This document shows, in pieces, positions 8,427 through 17,293 of a stretch of 64,000 nt of DNA. Made by a program: the position numbers and the translations under genes. This DNA is from Saprospiraceae bacterium (lineage in GTDB: Bacteria > Bacteroidota > Bacteroidia > Chitinophagales > Saprospiraceae): positions 62,001-126,000 of the forward strand of contig JADKCC010000022.1 of the NCBI GenBank assembly GCA_016714785.1, read 5' to 3'. The notes beneath the pieces were generated by a model, which was not told the origin of the DNA, made no database searches, and saw only the letters and a program-made list of their open reading frames with translations. Within the stretch, counting starts at the first letter, position 1; every line of letters starts with the position of its first letter.

Positions 8427-9773
8427 TTAATCAGCAATAGAAAAACAATATTTTAAACCCAACTCCAATCCAATAACATGTTCGTTATTATTGAGATTGA
8501 TAATATTTTGATTGGCGATAGCTAATGGAGCTGATGAACTAATTACACTATTAAGGTCAGGCTTTTTATTGGTAAATATATCTGCGCGACTGACCAAAAA
8601 TAAATGCCTATATAATCGAAAGTCCACTCCTACCCTAAGCCGGCACATATATTTATTATGCAATAGGCCTATTTCATCTATGGTAGATTGAGAAAGTTTA
8701 TCTGTGCTATAATTTGTTAAAACTTGATCAGCGACTACATTTTGAGTATATTTAGCTCCGATATTTATACCCGTCATAAAAGCTGATGTGATGGATACAC
8801 AACTATTTAAATTATAAGATATACCTATGCTCAATTCTGCATAATCTAGATGCTCAGTTATGTTATTTATAATATATTGTCTAAGTACGTTAGTTTCTTT
8901 TTCATTGATATTAACAGAAGCAGTATAAGTTTCTGAATCATAATTTTCTTTAAATAAAGTGGATTGAACAATTACATCATTTTTGCTATAATATGGTGAG
9001 CTATTATGAAAACGATTCAATCGGATACCCGTAGTTAAGCTCCATTTTGGGCTTATGGCTAGACCACCAACTAAACCAGCTGATGTAGCCATGAGTTTGT
9101 TGTAGTCATGGGTCAGAGCAGCTACTTCTACACCATAACTAAATTTATTTTTTTGGGTTTGAATCTTTCCACTTAGGACTGGGTGACGGGTGCTTTTTAA
9201 TGGCTCGAAAATGGCTTTTATAGGCAATGATGATATCAAAGCACTTTTCGAATGCTCATTATTTGGAATAGAATTGAAGCTTACTCCATCAGCAATTTGT
9301 AATTCTAAAACTTCTGTTGGATTACTCTCTGTTTTCGATTGAATATCACCTAATTCTTTTTTACTATTTGATGATTTATCCATAGAACCTGTATTACCTT
9401 TCATCAAGATGTTTTTAGGTGTAATTATATTATCAGGTATATATGCTTCGTTTTTGGCTTCCATAATATTTGCAATATTATTAATTCCTTTGGATGAAAT
9501 ACTATTTTGAATCATCGTTTTAGTATTACTTTCTTCAACTTTAGAAGTAATAGAGTCTTCTTTATATACAGCTGAGATATTTTCTGTTCCTTTAAAATTA
9601 GAAAATTTTAATGTGATCATGAAAATAATCGGAATTGCTAGTCCCGCAGCAATAGACCACCAAAAGATGAACATTCTCCTTCGATTTTCCTTCTGAGGTA
9701 TTTCTCTGTCCAGAATAATTGACATTTTCTCCCAGTTATCATTTATTAATGATTTCATTTTATTATCCTCCAT
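8427..9773 (-). CDS. Membrane-anchored protein with barrel-like C terminus, probable partner of the ECF sigma factor
   Basis: A 448-residue protein whose start overlaps the end of the sigma-factor gene by 11 bp. Residues 1-33 are cytoplasmic and basic (DREIPQKENRRR), 34-55 form one membrane helix, 56-190 are a Ser/Asn/Lys-rich low-complexity linker, and about 200-448 have alternating beta strands (KFSYGVEVAAL, LVGGLAISPKWSLTTGIRL, VGLELGLKYCFSI) like an outer-membrane barrel ending in an aromatic-rich strand. In Bacteroidota the gene after an ECF sigma usually encodes its anti-sigma factor, so the short N terminus may bind the sigma factor. A second ATG at 9758 is preceded by GGAGG at ideal distance and may be the true start. 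The anti-sigma role is inferred; no known anti-sigma domain is recognisable. Confidence 0.6.
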   Translation of the reverse strand: MEDNKMKSLINDNWEKMSIILDREIPQKENRRRMFIFWWSIAAGLAIPIIFMITLKFSNFKGTENISAVYKEDSITSKVEESNTKTMIQNSISSKGINNIANIMEAKNEAYIPDNIITPKNILMKGNTGSMDKSSNSKKELGDIQSKTESNPTEVLELQIADGVSFNSIPNNEHSKSALISSLPIKAIFEPLKSTRHPVLSGKIQTQKNKFSYGVEVAALTHDYNKLMATSAGLVGGLAISPKWSLTTGIRLNRFHNSSPYYSKNDVIVQSTLFKENYDSETYTASVNINEKETNVLRQYIINNITEHLDYAELSIGISYNLNSCVSITSAFMTGINIGAKYTQNVVADQVLTNYSTDKLSQSTIDEIGLLHNKYMCRLRVGVDFRLYRHLFLVSRADIFTNKKPDLNSVISSSAPLAIANQNIINLNNNEHVIGLELGLKYCFSIAD

Positions 9774-10332
9774 ATTCTAATGATGCTTTAGTGTTTTGAA
9801 ATAATAACTGTAATTTTTTACGAGCTTCTGAAAGATACCACTTTGAAGTACCTTCTGAAATCTGAAGCTTCTCCCCTATTTCTTTATGATTGTAACCTTC
9901 GATGGCATACTTAATAAATACTTCTTTAAAAGAACCACTGAGTGTATTGATTTTGGAGAGTATATCATCATAATCATCATTGGTGTCAGTTCTAGATTGA
10001 TTTGTGCAGTTAGGATGGTTGTCTTCTAATAGTAAAAATTTCATATTTTTATTTTCTTTTCTAAAGAAATCAGCTAGTGAGTTAAAGGTAATACGCCTGA
10101 TCCAGCCTTCGAAAGACCCTTTTGACTCAAATTTTGAAATATTTTTAAAAACTAATAAAAAAGCATCATTAATAATTTGACATATTTTATCATCATCTTG
10201 GGTGTATCTTCTACACATAATGTACATTTTCGGAAAATACTGCTTATAGAGTGTCTCTTGAGCCTTTCGGTCATTAAGTATGCACTTATTTATCAAGGCA
10301 ATATGTTCCATATCTATTAAATCTAATGACAT
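9763..10332 (-). CDS. ECF-type RNA polymerase sigma factor
   Basis: A 189-residue sigma-70 family protein of extracytoplasmic-function type. Region 2 spans about residues 25-95 (RRYTQDDDKICQIINDAFLL then FEGWIRRITFNSLADFFRK) and region 4 about residues 125-180 (FKEVFIKYAIEGYNHKEIGEKL, then ISEGTSKWYLSEARKKL, the helix-turn-helix). Regions 1 and 3 are missing, as usual. An in-frame TTG one codon upstream is ignored in favour of ATG at 10332. It is the first gene of a two-gene operon with the barrel-like protein, and such pairs are commonly autoregulated. The signal and target promoters cannot be read from the sequence. Confidence 0.9.
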   Translation of the reverse strand: MSLDLIDMEHIALINKCILNDRKAQETLYKQYFPKMYIMCRRYTQDDDKICQIINDAFLLVFKNISKFESKGSFEGWIRRITFNSLADFFRKENKNMKFLLLEDNHPNCTNQSRTDTNDDYDDILSKINTLSGSFKEVFIKYAIEGYNHKEIGEKLQISEGTSKWYLSEARKKLQLLFQNTKASLEYGG

Positions 10333-10390
10333 CAATATCGTATCTAAAACTAAATAGACGAAATTTTATAGTAAAACGTTGGTTATCCAT

Positions 10391-10440
10391 AAAAAAAAAT
10401 GTTAGAAAGTAAACCAAGACAATTTACTATCTAACATTTT
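10391..10440 (-). terminator. Intrinsic terminator after the 37-residue gene
   Basis: Arms 10396-10413 and 10423-10440 pair over 18 bp with one mismatch around a 9-nt loop. On the minus strand the stem runs straight into a tract of T (plus-strand A run 10391-10399). This places the stop signal 46 bp after the small gene at 10486-10599 and shows that this small gene is transcribed. Confidence 0.75.
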
Positions 10441-10485
10441 GACATAAGTGTTTAGATGCTTCCGGGGGGAAATCGTTTATTAAAC

Positions 10486-10599
10486 TTAAACACCTATGAA
10501 TAAGTCTTGCTCTTCCTCCTGAGGAAAAGTGACTTCTTTTTTCGCTTTGGCAAATACCTTATCGAAAAAAGTTTTGGTTTTAGTCCAAAAATTGTTCAT
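10486..10599 (-). CDS. Very small protein, 37 residues, unknown
   Basis: ATG at 10599, stop TAA at 10486. The translation starts MNNFWTKTKTFFDKVF and ends FPQEEEQDLFIGV: a basic, amphipathic N-terminal helix with aromatic residues on one face, followed by an acidic tail. It has no signal peptide. The gene is supported by a strong terminator directly behind it and by a sensible amino-acid content. It sits between the ECF sigma gene and another small gene on the same strand. I do not recognise the family. A membrane-surface-binding or ribosome-associated peptide is conceivable but unproven. Confidence 0.55.
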   Translation of the reverse strand: MNNFWTKTKTFFDKVFAKAKKEVTFPQEEEQDLFIGV

Positions 10600-10737
10600 G
10601 GGTAAATAATTTGTATATATATAATACGTGCAAAGTACAATTTTGTTACATCAATGTATCATAATAATGTGTTAAACCGTGAAATTCAGGGAAAACTCTG
10701 ATATGTAAACTAGGGATAACCCTTAATTTTTATCTGT

Positions 10738-10914
10738 CTATCGAATGAATTTTTCAATTTCTTCACCTTCATTGTCATAGATTTCTTCCCAAAATTTTTT
10801 TGACTTTACATTAATTTTGCTCCCATCGTTGCGTGCTTTCTTTTTTGCTTTCAAAGTTTCATTATCATCCTGATATGCCACTTTGGTGACTTTTTTTTGT
10901 TTATTATTTTTCAT
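10738..10914 (-). CDS. Small, highly charged protein, 58 residues, unknown
   Basis: ATG at 10914, stop TAG at 10738. The protein is about half Lys, Asp, Glu, Asn and Arg: a poly-basic N terminus (MKNNKQKKVTKV), a middle KAKKKARNDGS, and an acidic end with aromatic residues (KFWEEIYDNEGEEIEKFIR). No hydrophobic segment, so it is cytosolic. The codon pattern and lack of stops over this stretch look like real coding sequence. It could bind nucleic acid or be a small conserved Bacteroidota protein; I do not recognise it. It lies about 140 bp upstream of the 37-residue gene, same strand. Confidence 0.55.
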   Translation of the reverse strand: MKNNKQKKVTKVAYQDDNETLKAKKKARNDGSKINVKSKKFWEEIYDNEGEEIEKFIR

Positions 10915-11067
10915 GACAAAATAACAAAAATGGTTTTTTACGTATAAAAATTAATAGATTGATATAAAATATTATACAAATATGAAAAGTTATTTAAATA
11001 TGGCAAAACTTTAAAGGATTATTTTTAAAAAAAAAATATTATTTCATGCATAGCTTAACAAGGATAA

Positions 11068-11913
11068 TTAAATTTCCTTTATTGAATTTGCAATCAAACG
11101 AATGGTTTTCTTCCTTATTAGTCGTTCAATATCTCTGTTTATTTCTTTAAGTTTATATTGAAATTTTAACAATAAAAAATCATGGTGCACATCCACGATC
11201 TTAATGTTAAATGATTCTGGTTCAATATATTGATGAAAATCTCTCAAAGATTCGGCCAAACTTTGCTCCAGTTGTTCTATGGTAGTATGGTATTGGATTC
11301 CTAATTCAAAGTCAATGCTGACCTTTTTAATTTCCTTTTTAGTATAATTTATAATCTCAGACATATAGACCTTATCATTGGGTATATAAATGATATCGTC
11401 ATCGTCATTGAGTAGGGAAACCTTAGTGAGATTTATGTCTGTAATTTTGCCTTTGTGATTATTAATTTTGACATAATCGTCAATATTAATTTCCTTAGAA
11501 AAACTAATGATAATACCACTGATGATACCACTTACATATTCTTTGGAAATAATAGCTAAGGCTGCTGCTACGATACTCAAAGTTGTAAGTAAGGATTTAA
11601 AATCAATGCCCCAAAAGCCAAGAAACATTAGTATTACTCCAAAAGTAACAATTAAATAATACACATTGTTAATGCCATTTATCACGTTATCAGTAAACTT
11701 GTATGGGATGTTTTTACGCAATCTATATATCATAATTAGTGCTGCAGTGACAATATTAACGATGGTTAGTAGAATTAAAAACTCAAGCACACTGTCAAAA
11801 ATATAATATGCCTGTGCTAAATTTGTTTTATAAGTTTCTAATATGCTTTTTAAATAAAATAAACTTGCTAATAGTGTAAATCGTATGAAATATCTGAATA
11901 TGACTTGCTGCAT
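11068..11913 (-). CDS. MscS-family mechanosensitive ion channel
   Basis: A 281-residue membrane protein. About four hydrophobic helices occupy residues 1-135. The pore helix and the following beta domain carry the MscS signature: AAALAIISKEYVSGIISGIIISF, then EINIDDYVKINNHKGKITDI and IYIPNDKV. The C-terminal cytoplasmic domain (about 195-281) is shorter than in E. coli MscS-like large forms. Such channels open under membrane tension to release solutes on hypo-osmotic shock. It sits 13 bp after the comEC stop on the same strand, so the two are probably cotranscribed. Confidence 0.88.
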   Translation of the reverse strand: MQQVIFRYFIRFTLLASLFYLKSILETYKTNLAQAYYIFDSVLEFLILLTIVNIVTAALIMIYRLRKNIPYKFTDNVINGINNVYYLIVTFGVILMFLGFWGIDFKSLLTTLSIVAAALAIISKEYVSGIISGIIISFSKEINIDDYVKINNHKGKITDINLTKVSLLNDDDDIIYIPNDKVYMSEIINYTKKEIKKVSIDFELGIQYHTTIEQLEQSLAESLRDFHQYIEPESFNIKIVDVHHDFLLLKFQYKLKEINRDIERLIRKKTIRLIANSIKEI

Positions 11914-11926
11914 CTGTGTATATTAG

Positions 11927-13978
11927 TTAAAAAGTAATACTGTAGGCTCCATCAGTTTTGATGTCATGGATTCTTCTATAAAAATCTTGAGGCAAATTTA
12001 ACCATTTTTGGCGAATCCAGGGTTTTAAATTTCTGTCCAATATGATTATTTCTGGCTTAATTTTTTCAAAAATAACTTCTGGTTTGTTGTTTTTTGTATC
12101 TGTAACAAACAATATTTTAACGTCGAGCTTACTTTTTAATCTTACAAAATCTTCATAATCAGTATAGAAGTAATATAAACCTTTGTCAATGTAGTATAGA
12201 CTTTGATCATACTCTACTACTTCTGTTACTTTATGTTTTATTCTATTATTGGCAGTAATTAAAATTTCTGATTTGTCCGAAACGTTTATTGATTTTATTG
12301 TACTTAATTTTCTACCTTGATATATATCTATTAAGTAACCGCTGTAATTGTCATATATTACGATTTCATTTTGATAATTGGCCCTAATATTTTGAAATGA
12401 AAAATTTGAAAATATAAATAGCCCCAGAAACATAAAGCTATAAAAAGTTGAATTCGATCTTTTTTCAATCCATAAAATTAAAATTATGATAGACCAAACC
12501 ATCAAAAACAACATAAAATCGGAAACCCAAATATCTGAAATGACACTATATGGCAAAGTACTTATATACAAAATAGCTTTATTTAAACATAAGATAAGCC
12601 ATTCTAAAACTGGAGATAATACTTGATTTACCACGGCAAATACTGCTTCCATCAGCACAAGCAAAGTACCTAAATATATTATAAAGGTAACCAATGGAAC
12701 AGCAACTATACCGCTTAGTATAAAATACATTGGAAACTGATGGAAGAAATATATTGTAAAGGGAAAAATTAAAATTTGCGCTGCAATTGATACGTTTATC
12801 AAATCCCAAATGAAGCCCAATGGTTTGTTTGGCGGTGTCCAAAGCTGTTTTATTTTTGGCTGAAAATATAAAATACTCAATAATGAAATAAATGAAAACT
12901 GAAATGATGTTTGAAATAAGTACAGTGGATTATATATAAGCATAGCAATGGCCGCAACTGATAAAAGATTGTATGTATTGGTGTTTTTAAAGAAATTTTT
13001 ACCGATGATATATAAACTTACCATGGACCCAGCTCTGACCACAGAAGGAGACATACCTGTTAGCACTACATAAAACCAAACAATCATTAAAAGACTGAAT
13101 ACTTTAATAATAAGCCATACCCTACCCTTTTTGTTGGGTAAGTTGAATAGCCAAATAAAAACACTTATAAAAATGGCCACATGTAATCCTGAAACTGATA
13201 ACACATGGATTGCTCCCGTATTCACGTAAGCATTGGTAATGTCTTCTGAAATTAATAATTTGCGACCTATCAATAAAGCTTCTGCTATACCTATTGCAGT
13301 GGTATCCGTGAAATACTTCCTTAATGTTGTTGCTGAAAAATTAGCAGTATTTTCAGCCAATTGTCTAAATTTAGCATGCTTTTTAGTTTGTAATAAATAG
13401 TGCTCTGATTCTTTTACAAAACCTTGTTGCAAGATACCTTTTGTCATCAAAAACTTCTTATAATCAAAAGATTCAGGGTTAGATGATTTGTCAATAAGTT
13501 TCAATTTTGACCTAAAATATATTTTATCTCCAGACTTATACTTTGAAGCATTGCTGTCTTGTTGAGCAAAAGTAATAATTATGTTGGCACTTGAGTAGAA
13601 TGAAGAATCGTTAGTTTCGACAAACTCTGATTCAACCAAATATTTAAATGAGTTTTTTGCTTTAAGTTCTTCTATTATTATACCTTTAATTACCACATTT
13701 TGTCTAAATTCGGAACGTATTATTGACTTATTTATTGTCTCCACTTTGGAAGAATATAATTTGCACCCTAATAGAAAAACGGAAACTAAAAGGAGAAAAC
13801 TTCTAACTAGTGATTGGTATTTAAGAGGTAGTTGTATATTTTCTGAAACAGAATAGCTCAAAACAACAATCAAAAATAAATAGTCATAATCATACGCAAT
13901 AGCAAAGTAATCCATAGTGAATATACCTAAAGATAATACAGCTGCTACACGCAAATATGGAAATGCCGACCAATTCAT
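11927..13978 (-). CDS. comEC: ComEC/Rec2-family DNA uptake channel protein
   Basis: A 683-residue polytopic membrane protein. An N-terminal DUF4131-like region with membrane helices and an OB-like soluble part (about 1-200) is followed by the ComEC core with the diagnostic HVLSVSGLHVAIF at about residues 257-269 and about ten membrane helices. ComEC moves single-stranded transforming DNA across the inner membrane. The C-terminal 150 residues sit where other ComEC proteins have a metallo-beta-lactamase nuclease domain, but I see no HxHxDH motif, so that domain is lost or degenerate, as in many Bacteroidota. It implies natural competence is possible but does not prove it. Confidence 0.88.
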   Translation of the reverse strand: MNWSAFPYLRVAAVLSLGIFTMDYFAIAYDYDYLFLIVVLSYSVSENIQLPLKYQSLVRSFLLLVSVFLLGCKLYSSKVETINKSIIRSEFRQNVVIKGIIIEELKAKNSFKYLVESEFVETNDSSFYSSANIIITFAQQDSNASKYKSGDKIYFRSKLKLIDKSSNPESFDYKKFLMTKGILQQGFVKESEHYLLQTKKHAKFRQLAENTANFSATTLRKYFTDTTAIGIAEALLIGRKLLISEDITNAYVNTGAIHVLSVSGLHVAIFISVFIWLFNLPNKKGRVWLIIKVFSLLMIVWFYVVLTGMSPSVVRAGSMVSLYIIGKNFFKNTNTYNLLSVAAIAMLIYNPLYLFQTSFQFSFISLLSILYFQPKIKQLWTPPNKPLGFIWDLINVSIAAQILIFPFTIYFFHQFPMYFILSGIVAVPLVTFIIYLGTLLVLMEAVFAVVNQVLSPVLEWLILCLNKAILYISTLPYSVISDIWVSDFMLFLMVWSIIILILWIEKRSNSTFYSFMFLGLFIFSNFSFQNIRANYQNEIVIYDNYSGYLIDIYQGRKLSTIKSINVSDKSEILITANNRIKHKVTEVVEYDQSLYYIDKGLYYFYTDYEDFVRLKSKLDVKILFVTDTKNNKPEVIFEKIKPEIIILDRNLKPWIRQKWLNLPQDFYRRIHDIKTDGAYSITF

Positions 13979-14214
13979 ACTCTCGTAGTTAAATCAAAAG
14001 TACAAAAAGATTTATACTAATTACAAATTTTATAATATTTTTTTTTAAACCTTTGAGTATGGTTCAATTTTATGCTCTATCGTAGTATTGCTAATATTTT
14101 TAAACATCTTATCTTTCAAAATATTTAATAATAAATATATGATTTTCTTTTTAATTTTAGACATTTGCATTCGAATTCAAAAATGTTCTTCTTCTTATCA
14201 TATAACCAAGTCAA

Positions 14215-15033
14215 ATGTCTGTTGCGAAAAGAGAAATCAAAAGAATCACTACCCATGTGCTACATGCCATGAAAGAAAAAGGCGAAAAGATATCTATGCT
14301 CACCGCCTATGACTTTAGTATGGCCCGTATCTTGGATGAAGCTGGCATAGATATTTTGCTCGTTGGAGACTCCGCTTCCAATGTGATGGCCGGACATGAA
14401 ACTACACTACCAATTACATTGGAACAAATGATTTATCACGCTCAGTCAGTCATTAGGGCCGTAGAAAGAGCTTTTGTTGTGGTTGATTTGCCTTTTGGTT
14501 CTTATCAAGGCAATAGCACAAAAGCACTAAATTCTGCGATCGCTATAATGAAGGAATCTGGCGCGCATGCTGTAAAACTGGAAGGAGGCGCGGAAATAGA
14601 AGAATCTGTGCGAAGAATACTTTCTGCTGGTGTACCCGTGATGGGGCATTTAGGACTCACACCACAGAGTATTTATAAATTTGGTACTTATTCTGTTAGA
14701 GCCAAAGAAGAAGCTGAAGCTCAAAAGCTTTTGGAAGATGCCAAACTTCTCGAAGAAATAGGCTGTTTTGCCATAGTTCTAGAAAAGATACCTGCTACTC
14801 TTGGACGCAAAGTTTCAGAGTCTTTGCATATTCCTGTAATAGGTATAGGTGCTGGCAATGGTACTGATGGCCAAGTGTTAGTGGTGCATGATATGCTCGG
14901 TATCACTAAAGATTTCAATCCAAGATTTCTCCGACGATACCTAAACCTGTATGATACTATCAAAGGAGCGGTAGAACACTATGTATCTGATGTAAAGTTG
15001 GGCAACTTCCCAAATGATGAAGAACAGTATTAA
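14215..15033 (+). CDS. panB: 3-methyl-2-oxobutanoate hydroxymethyltransferase
   Basis: A 272-residue cytosolic enzyme of pantothenate/coenzyme A synthesis. It transfers a hydroxymethyl group from 5,10-methylene-THF to 2-oxoisovalerate to form ketopantoate. Family motifs are clear: MLTAYDFSMARILDEAGID, the metal-binding LLVGDSASNV, GHLGLTPQS, and GIGAGNGTDGQVLV. A start at ATG 14215 gives the normal length. It uses the same keto acid that the ilv genes at the end of the window supply. mltG follows 73 bp downstream. Confidence 0.96.
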   Translation: MSVAKREIKRITTHVLHAMKEKGEKISMLTAYDFSMARILDEAGIDILLVGDSASNVMAGHETTLPITLEQMIYHAQSVIRAVERAFVVVDLPFGSYQGNSTKALNSAIAIMKESGAHAVKLEGGAEIEESVRRILSAGVPVMGHLGLTPQSIYKFGTYSVRAKEEAEAQKLLEDAKLLEEIGCFAIVLEKIPATLGRKVSESLHIPVIGIGAGNGTDGQVLVVHDMLGITKDFNPRFLRRYLNLYDTIKGAVEHYVSDVKLGNFPNDEEQY

Positions 15034-15106
15034 GTTTAAGAGTGAATAATTGATCAAATATTCTGTGATTGATGTGAAAAATAATTTTAAATAATAGTTG
15101 GAATTT

Positions 15107-16108
15107 ATGTCTAAAAAAATAAAAATAGGTTTAGGTATTGTTTTAATTTTGGGAATTGTGGCATACTTTTTCGGTGGCAAAGCCATTTTTGATCCCAATA
15201 TAAAAGGACAACAAGACAAAGAAATATTCATACCTAGCAATGCCACCATTGATGATGTGAAAAATATATTAAAAGAAAATGATGTTTTGATTAATTTGGC
15301 TTCCTTTGAAGTAGTTGCGGGTTATATGAGCTACAGCAAAAACATAAAACCTGGTAAATATAAACTCATATCTGGAATGAATAATAAAGACATTATTACT
15401 AAACTTCGCTCTGGAGATCAAGATAGTCAAGATGTAGTGATCAACAACATTAGGTTAATAAGTGATCTGGCTGGCAAAGCGGCAAGATACTTCGAATCAG
15501 ACTCTTTAACGTTCCTAGAATACTTAAGTAAACCTGAAACAGCTGCTGAATATGGTTTTAATCATGAGAATTTTTTAAGTTTATTCATTCCTAATACTTA
15601 TGAAATGTTTTGGACTACCAAACCTGAGAAGTTTGTAAATCGAATGAAAAAAGAGTCTGACAAATTTTGGACACAAGAACGCAAAAATGCGTTGGCTAAA
15701 AATAATATTTCTCAAACTGAAGCATACATAATAGCTTCTATTGTTGAGAAAGAAAGTAACTACGACCCTGAAAGACCCACCATAGCAGGTGTTTATCTCA
15801 ATAGACTGAAAGCAGGAGAAAAATTGCAAGCTGATCCTACGGTAGTCTATGCAACGGGAGACTTTAGTATTCAGAGAGTTTTATATAGCCACCTCAAAAC
15901 AGACTCACCCTATAATACATATATGTACGCTGGTCTGCCTCCTGGTCCCATCTGCATGCCATCACTAGCAAGTCTGGAAGCTGTCATTCATGCTGAAGCT
16001 CACAAATACATGTTTTTTTGTGCCAAAGCGGACAACAGTGGTATCCATGCTTTTGCTGAAACATACGATGAACATCAAAAAATGCAGCAGCTTTTGCCGC
16101 TTGGATGA
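15107..16108 (+). CDS. mltG: Endolytic murein transglycosylase
   Basis: A 333-residue, single-pass inner-membrane YceG/MltG protein that cuts nascent peptidoglycan strands and so limits glycan length. One N-terminal membrane helix (IGLGIVLILGIVAYFFGG) is followed by a LysM-like region and then the catalytic domain with the signature ASIVEKESNYDPERP, YLNRL, LQADPTVVYA and the C-terminal GLPPGPICMPS. The glutamate in IVEKES is the predicted general acid. A TTG three codons upstream is in frame but ATG at 15107 is preferred. Confidence 0.94.
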   Translation: MSKKIKIGLGIVLILGIVAYFFGGKAIFDPNIKGQQDKEIFIPSNATIDDVKNILKENDVLINLASFEVVAGYMSYSKNIKPGKYKLISGMNNKDIITKLRSGDQDSQDVVINNIRLISDLAGKAARYFESDSLTFLEYLSKPETAAEYGFNHENFLSLFIPNTYEMFWTTKPEKFVNRMKKESDKFWTQERKNALAKNNISQTEAYIIASIVEKESNYDPERPTIAGVYLNRLKAGEKLQADPTVVYATGDFSIQRVLYSHLKTDSPYNTYMYAGLPPGPICMPSLASLEAVIHAEAHKYMFFCAKADNSGIHAFAETYDEHQKMQQLLPLG

Positions 16109-16380
16109 ATAGTTTAAATATCAAGTAAGTCAAATAATAATATATCACGATCACTGTTTAAGGCAACCAACTTGTATTAGCTCAGTTATTGAAGCTGTCG
16201 GCTAATTGAGAAAAATATTGGTGCAATTACTTTAGACGGAAGTCTGTCTCAAATTTTTTACAGTTAGTTTGGTAGTTGTCTCATTTCTAGTTTTTTACAT
16301 AAGGCAGTTTTGAAATTGTTTAGCTTTGGTTATAGTCACTAAAAAGCGATGTAATTTTGAAAGTAAATTTATCCTTGCTC
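16109..16380. other. Non-coding stretch between mltG and the terminator
   Basis: About 270 bp with stops in all frames and no recognisable gene, RNA or repeat. It is richer in G and C than most gaps here. Confidence 0.4.
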
Positions 16381-16440
16381 TTAAAAGAAACAAGCATTAA
16401 ATTTCAAAAGAAATTATAATGCTTGTTTCTTTTAATTTTT
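16381..16440. terminator. Bidirectional terminator between mltG and the CBS gene
   Basis: A 19-bp perfect stem, 16381-16399 with 16417-16435, around a 17-nt loop, ending in T-rich sequence. It sits 18 bp beyond the restored stop codon of the convergent CBS gene, which supports that stop as the real one. Confidence 0.8.
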
Positions 16441-16452
16441 CAAAAACTGTAA

Positions 16453-16901
16453 TTAATGCTGATGTACGGCATCCATTCCTTTATCTAAAATATCTTTATC
16501 AAGTATAGGGTCAGATGGATACTCCTCTTGAATTCATATCTGAGCACATCAAAAGTCGTAACTAAGCCTACAAGCATTTCATCTTTTACCACAGGAATCG
16601 CATGAAATCTGTTATCCAAAAATAATTCAGCAGCGGTACCTATTTTATCATCAGGTTCTATCTTGACTAATTTTTTACTCATGATATCCTTAATGATAGT
16701 AGCTGCATAAGCTTCGGGAGCTACAAATTTGTTCCAAAGGTCGTGTGTAGTCACTAAACCTACCAATTTACCTTCATCAACTATGGGAATATGATGGATT
16801 CTTTTAGTTTTAAATATTTCAACAGCATGTGCCACAGTGCTTTCAGGTCCTAAGGTGACTAGGTCCTTAATCATTATGGTTTCTACTTTTTCATTCATCA
16901 T
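16453..16901 (-). CDS. Tandem CBS-domain protein, frameshifted near its C terminus
   Basis: Two CBS domains (about residues 1-62 and 70-125: VETIMIKDLVTLGPESTVAHA and IKDIMSKKLVKIEPDDKIGTA) form a small adenosyl-ligand-binding regulatory module. In the frame starting at ATG 16901 the protein reads well to YEF and then ends in an odd KRSIHLTLYLIKIF (stop at 16485). A one-base shift at 16528-16532 instead gives QEEYPSDPILDKDILDKG and MDAVHQH with a stop at 16453, directly before the terminator. That tail is acidic and protein-like, so a base is probably missing, either in nature or in the assembly. Function beyond nucleotide sensing cannot be told. Confidence 0.8.
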
Positions 16902-17018
16902 AAGGAAAATATTTTTTTTGGTGATAAAATTGATTTATTTAGTGGCGCAAGATATAAAGAGTTATTGGAATCTTCTTAACCTTTGTTTAAAAATATTTTT
17001 AAAACATTTTTTTTATAA

Positions 17019-17156
17019 TTAACCATGTAATTTGTACCAATCTTTATTAATCTGAATATTGAGATGTTTTTTAAGAAGCTCTGGACTTTGCAATATAGAA
17101 AATGAAATTGGAGTAGTAAATATAATCCATTGATTAGCAGAAAGAAAATTTTCCAT
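17019..17156 (-). CDS. Doubtful 45-residue reading frame
   Basis: An ATG at 17156 opens 45 codons ending YKLHG; the frame is open back to a stop at 17235-17237. The translation (MENFLSANQWIIFTTPISFS and on to LLKKHLNIQINKDW) has a natural-looking composition with Trp and Pro, unlike random AT-rich sequence. It may be a small gene or the relic of a longer one in the 390-bp gap between the CBS gene and the giant secreted protein. I do not recognise it, and chance is quite possible. Confidence 0.22.
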   Translation of the reverse strand: MENFLSANQWIIFTTPISFSILQSPELLKKHLNIQINKDWYKLHG

Positions 17157-17293
17157 AGCTATGAGTGTTTTAATTGAAATTTTATATACTTTTGGAATGC
17201 TTTTATTAATAAAATTTTCTTTTCGCCGATTTTTTCATATTATTTAAGATAAATATCTTATTTTTGAATTTCAAATAATAGAACCTGATCATT

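Noticed and set aside
14088..14312. 74-codon plus-strand frame before panB
   Set aside because: It overlaps the panB start in another frame, and its N-terminal part is low-complexity AT-rich translation.
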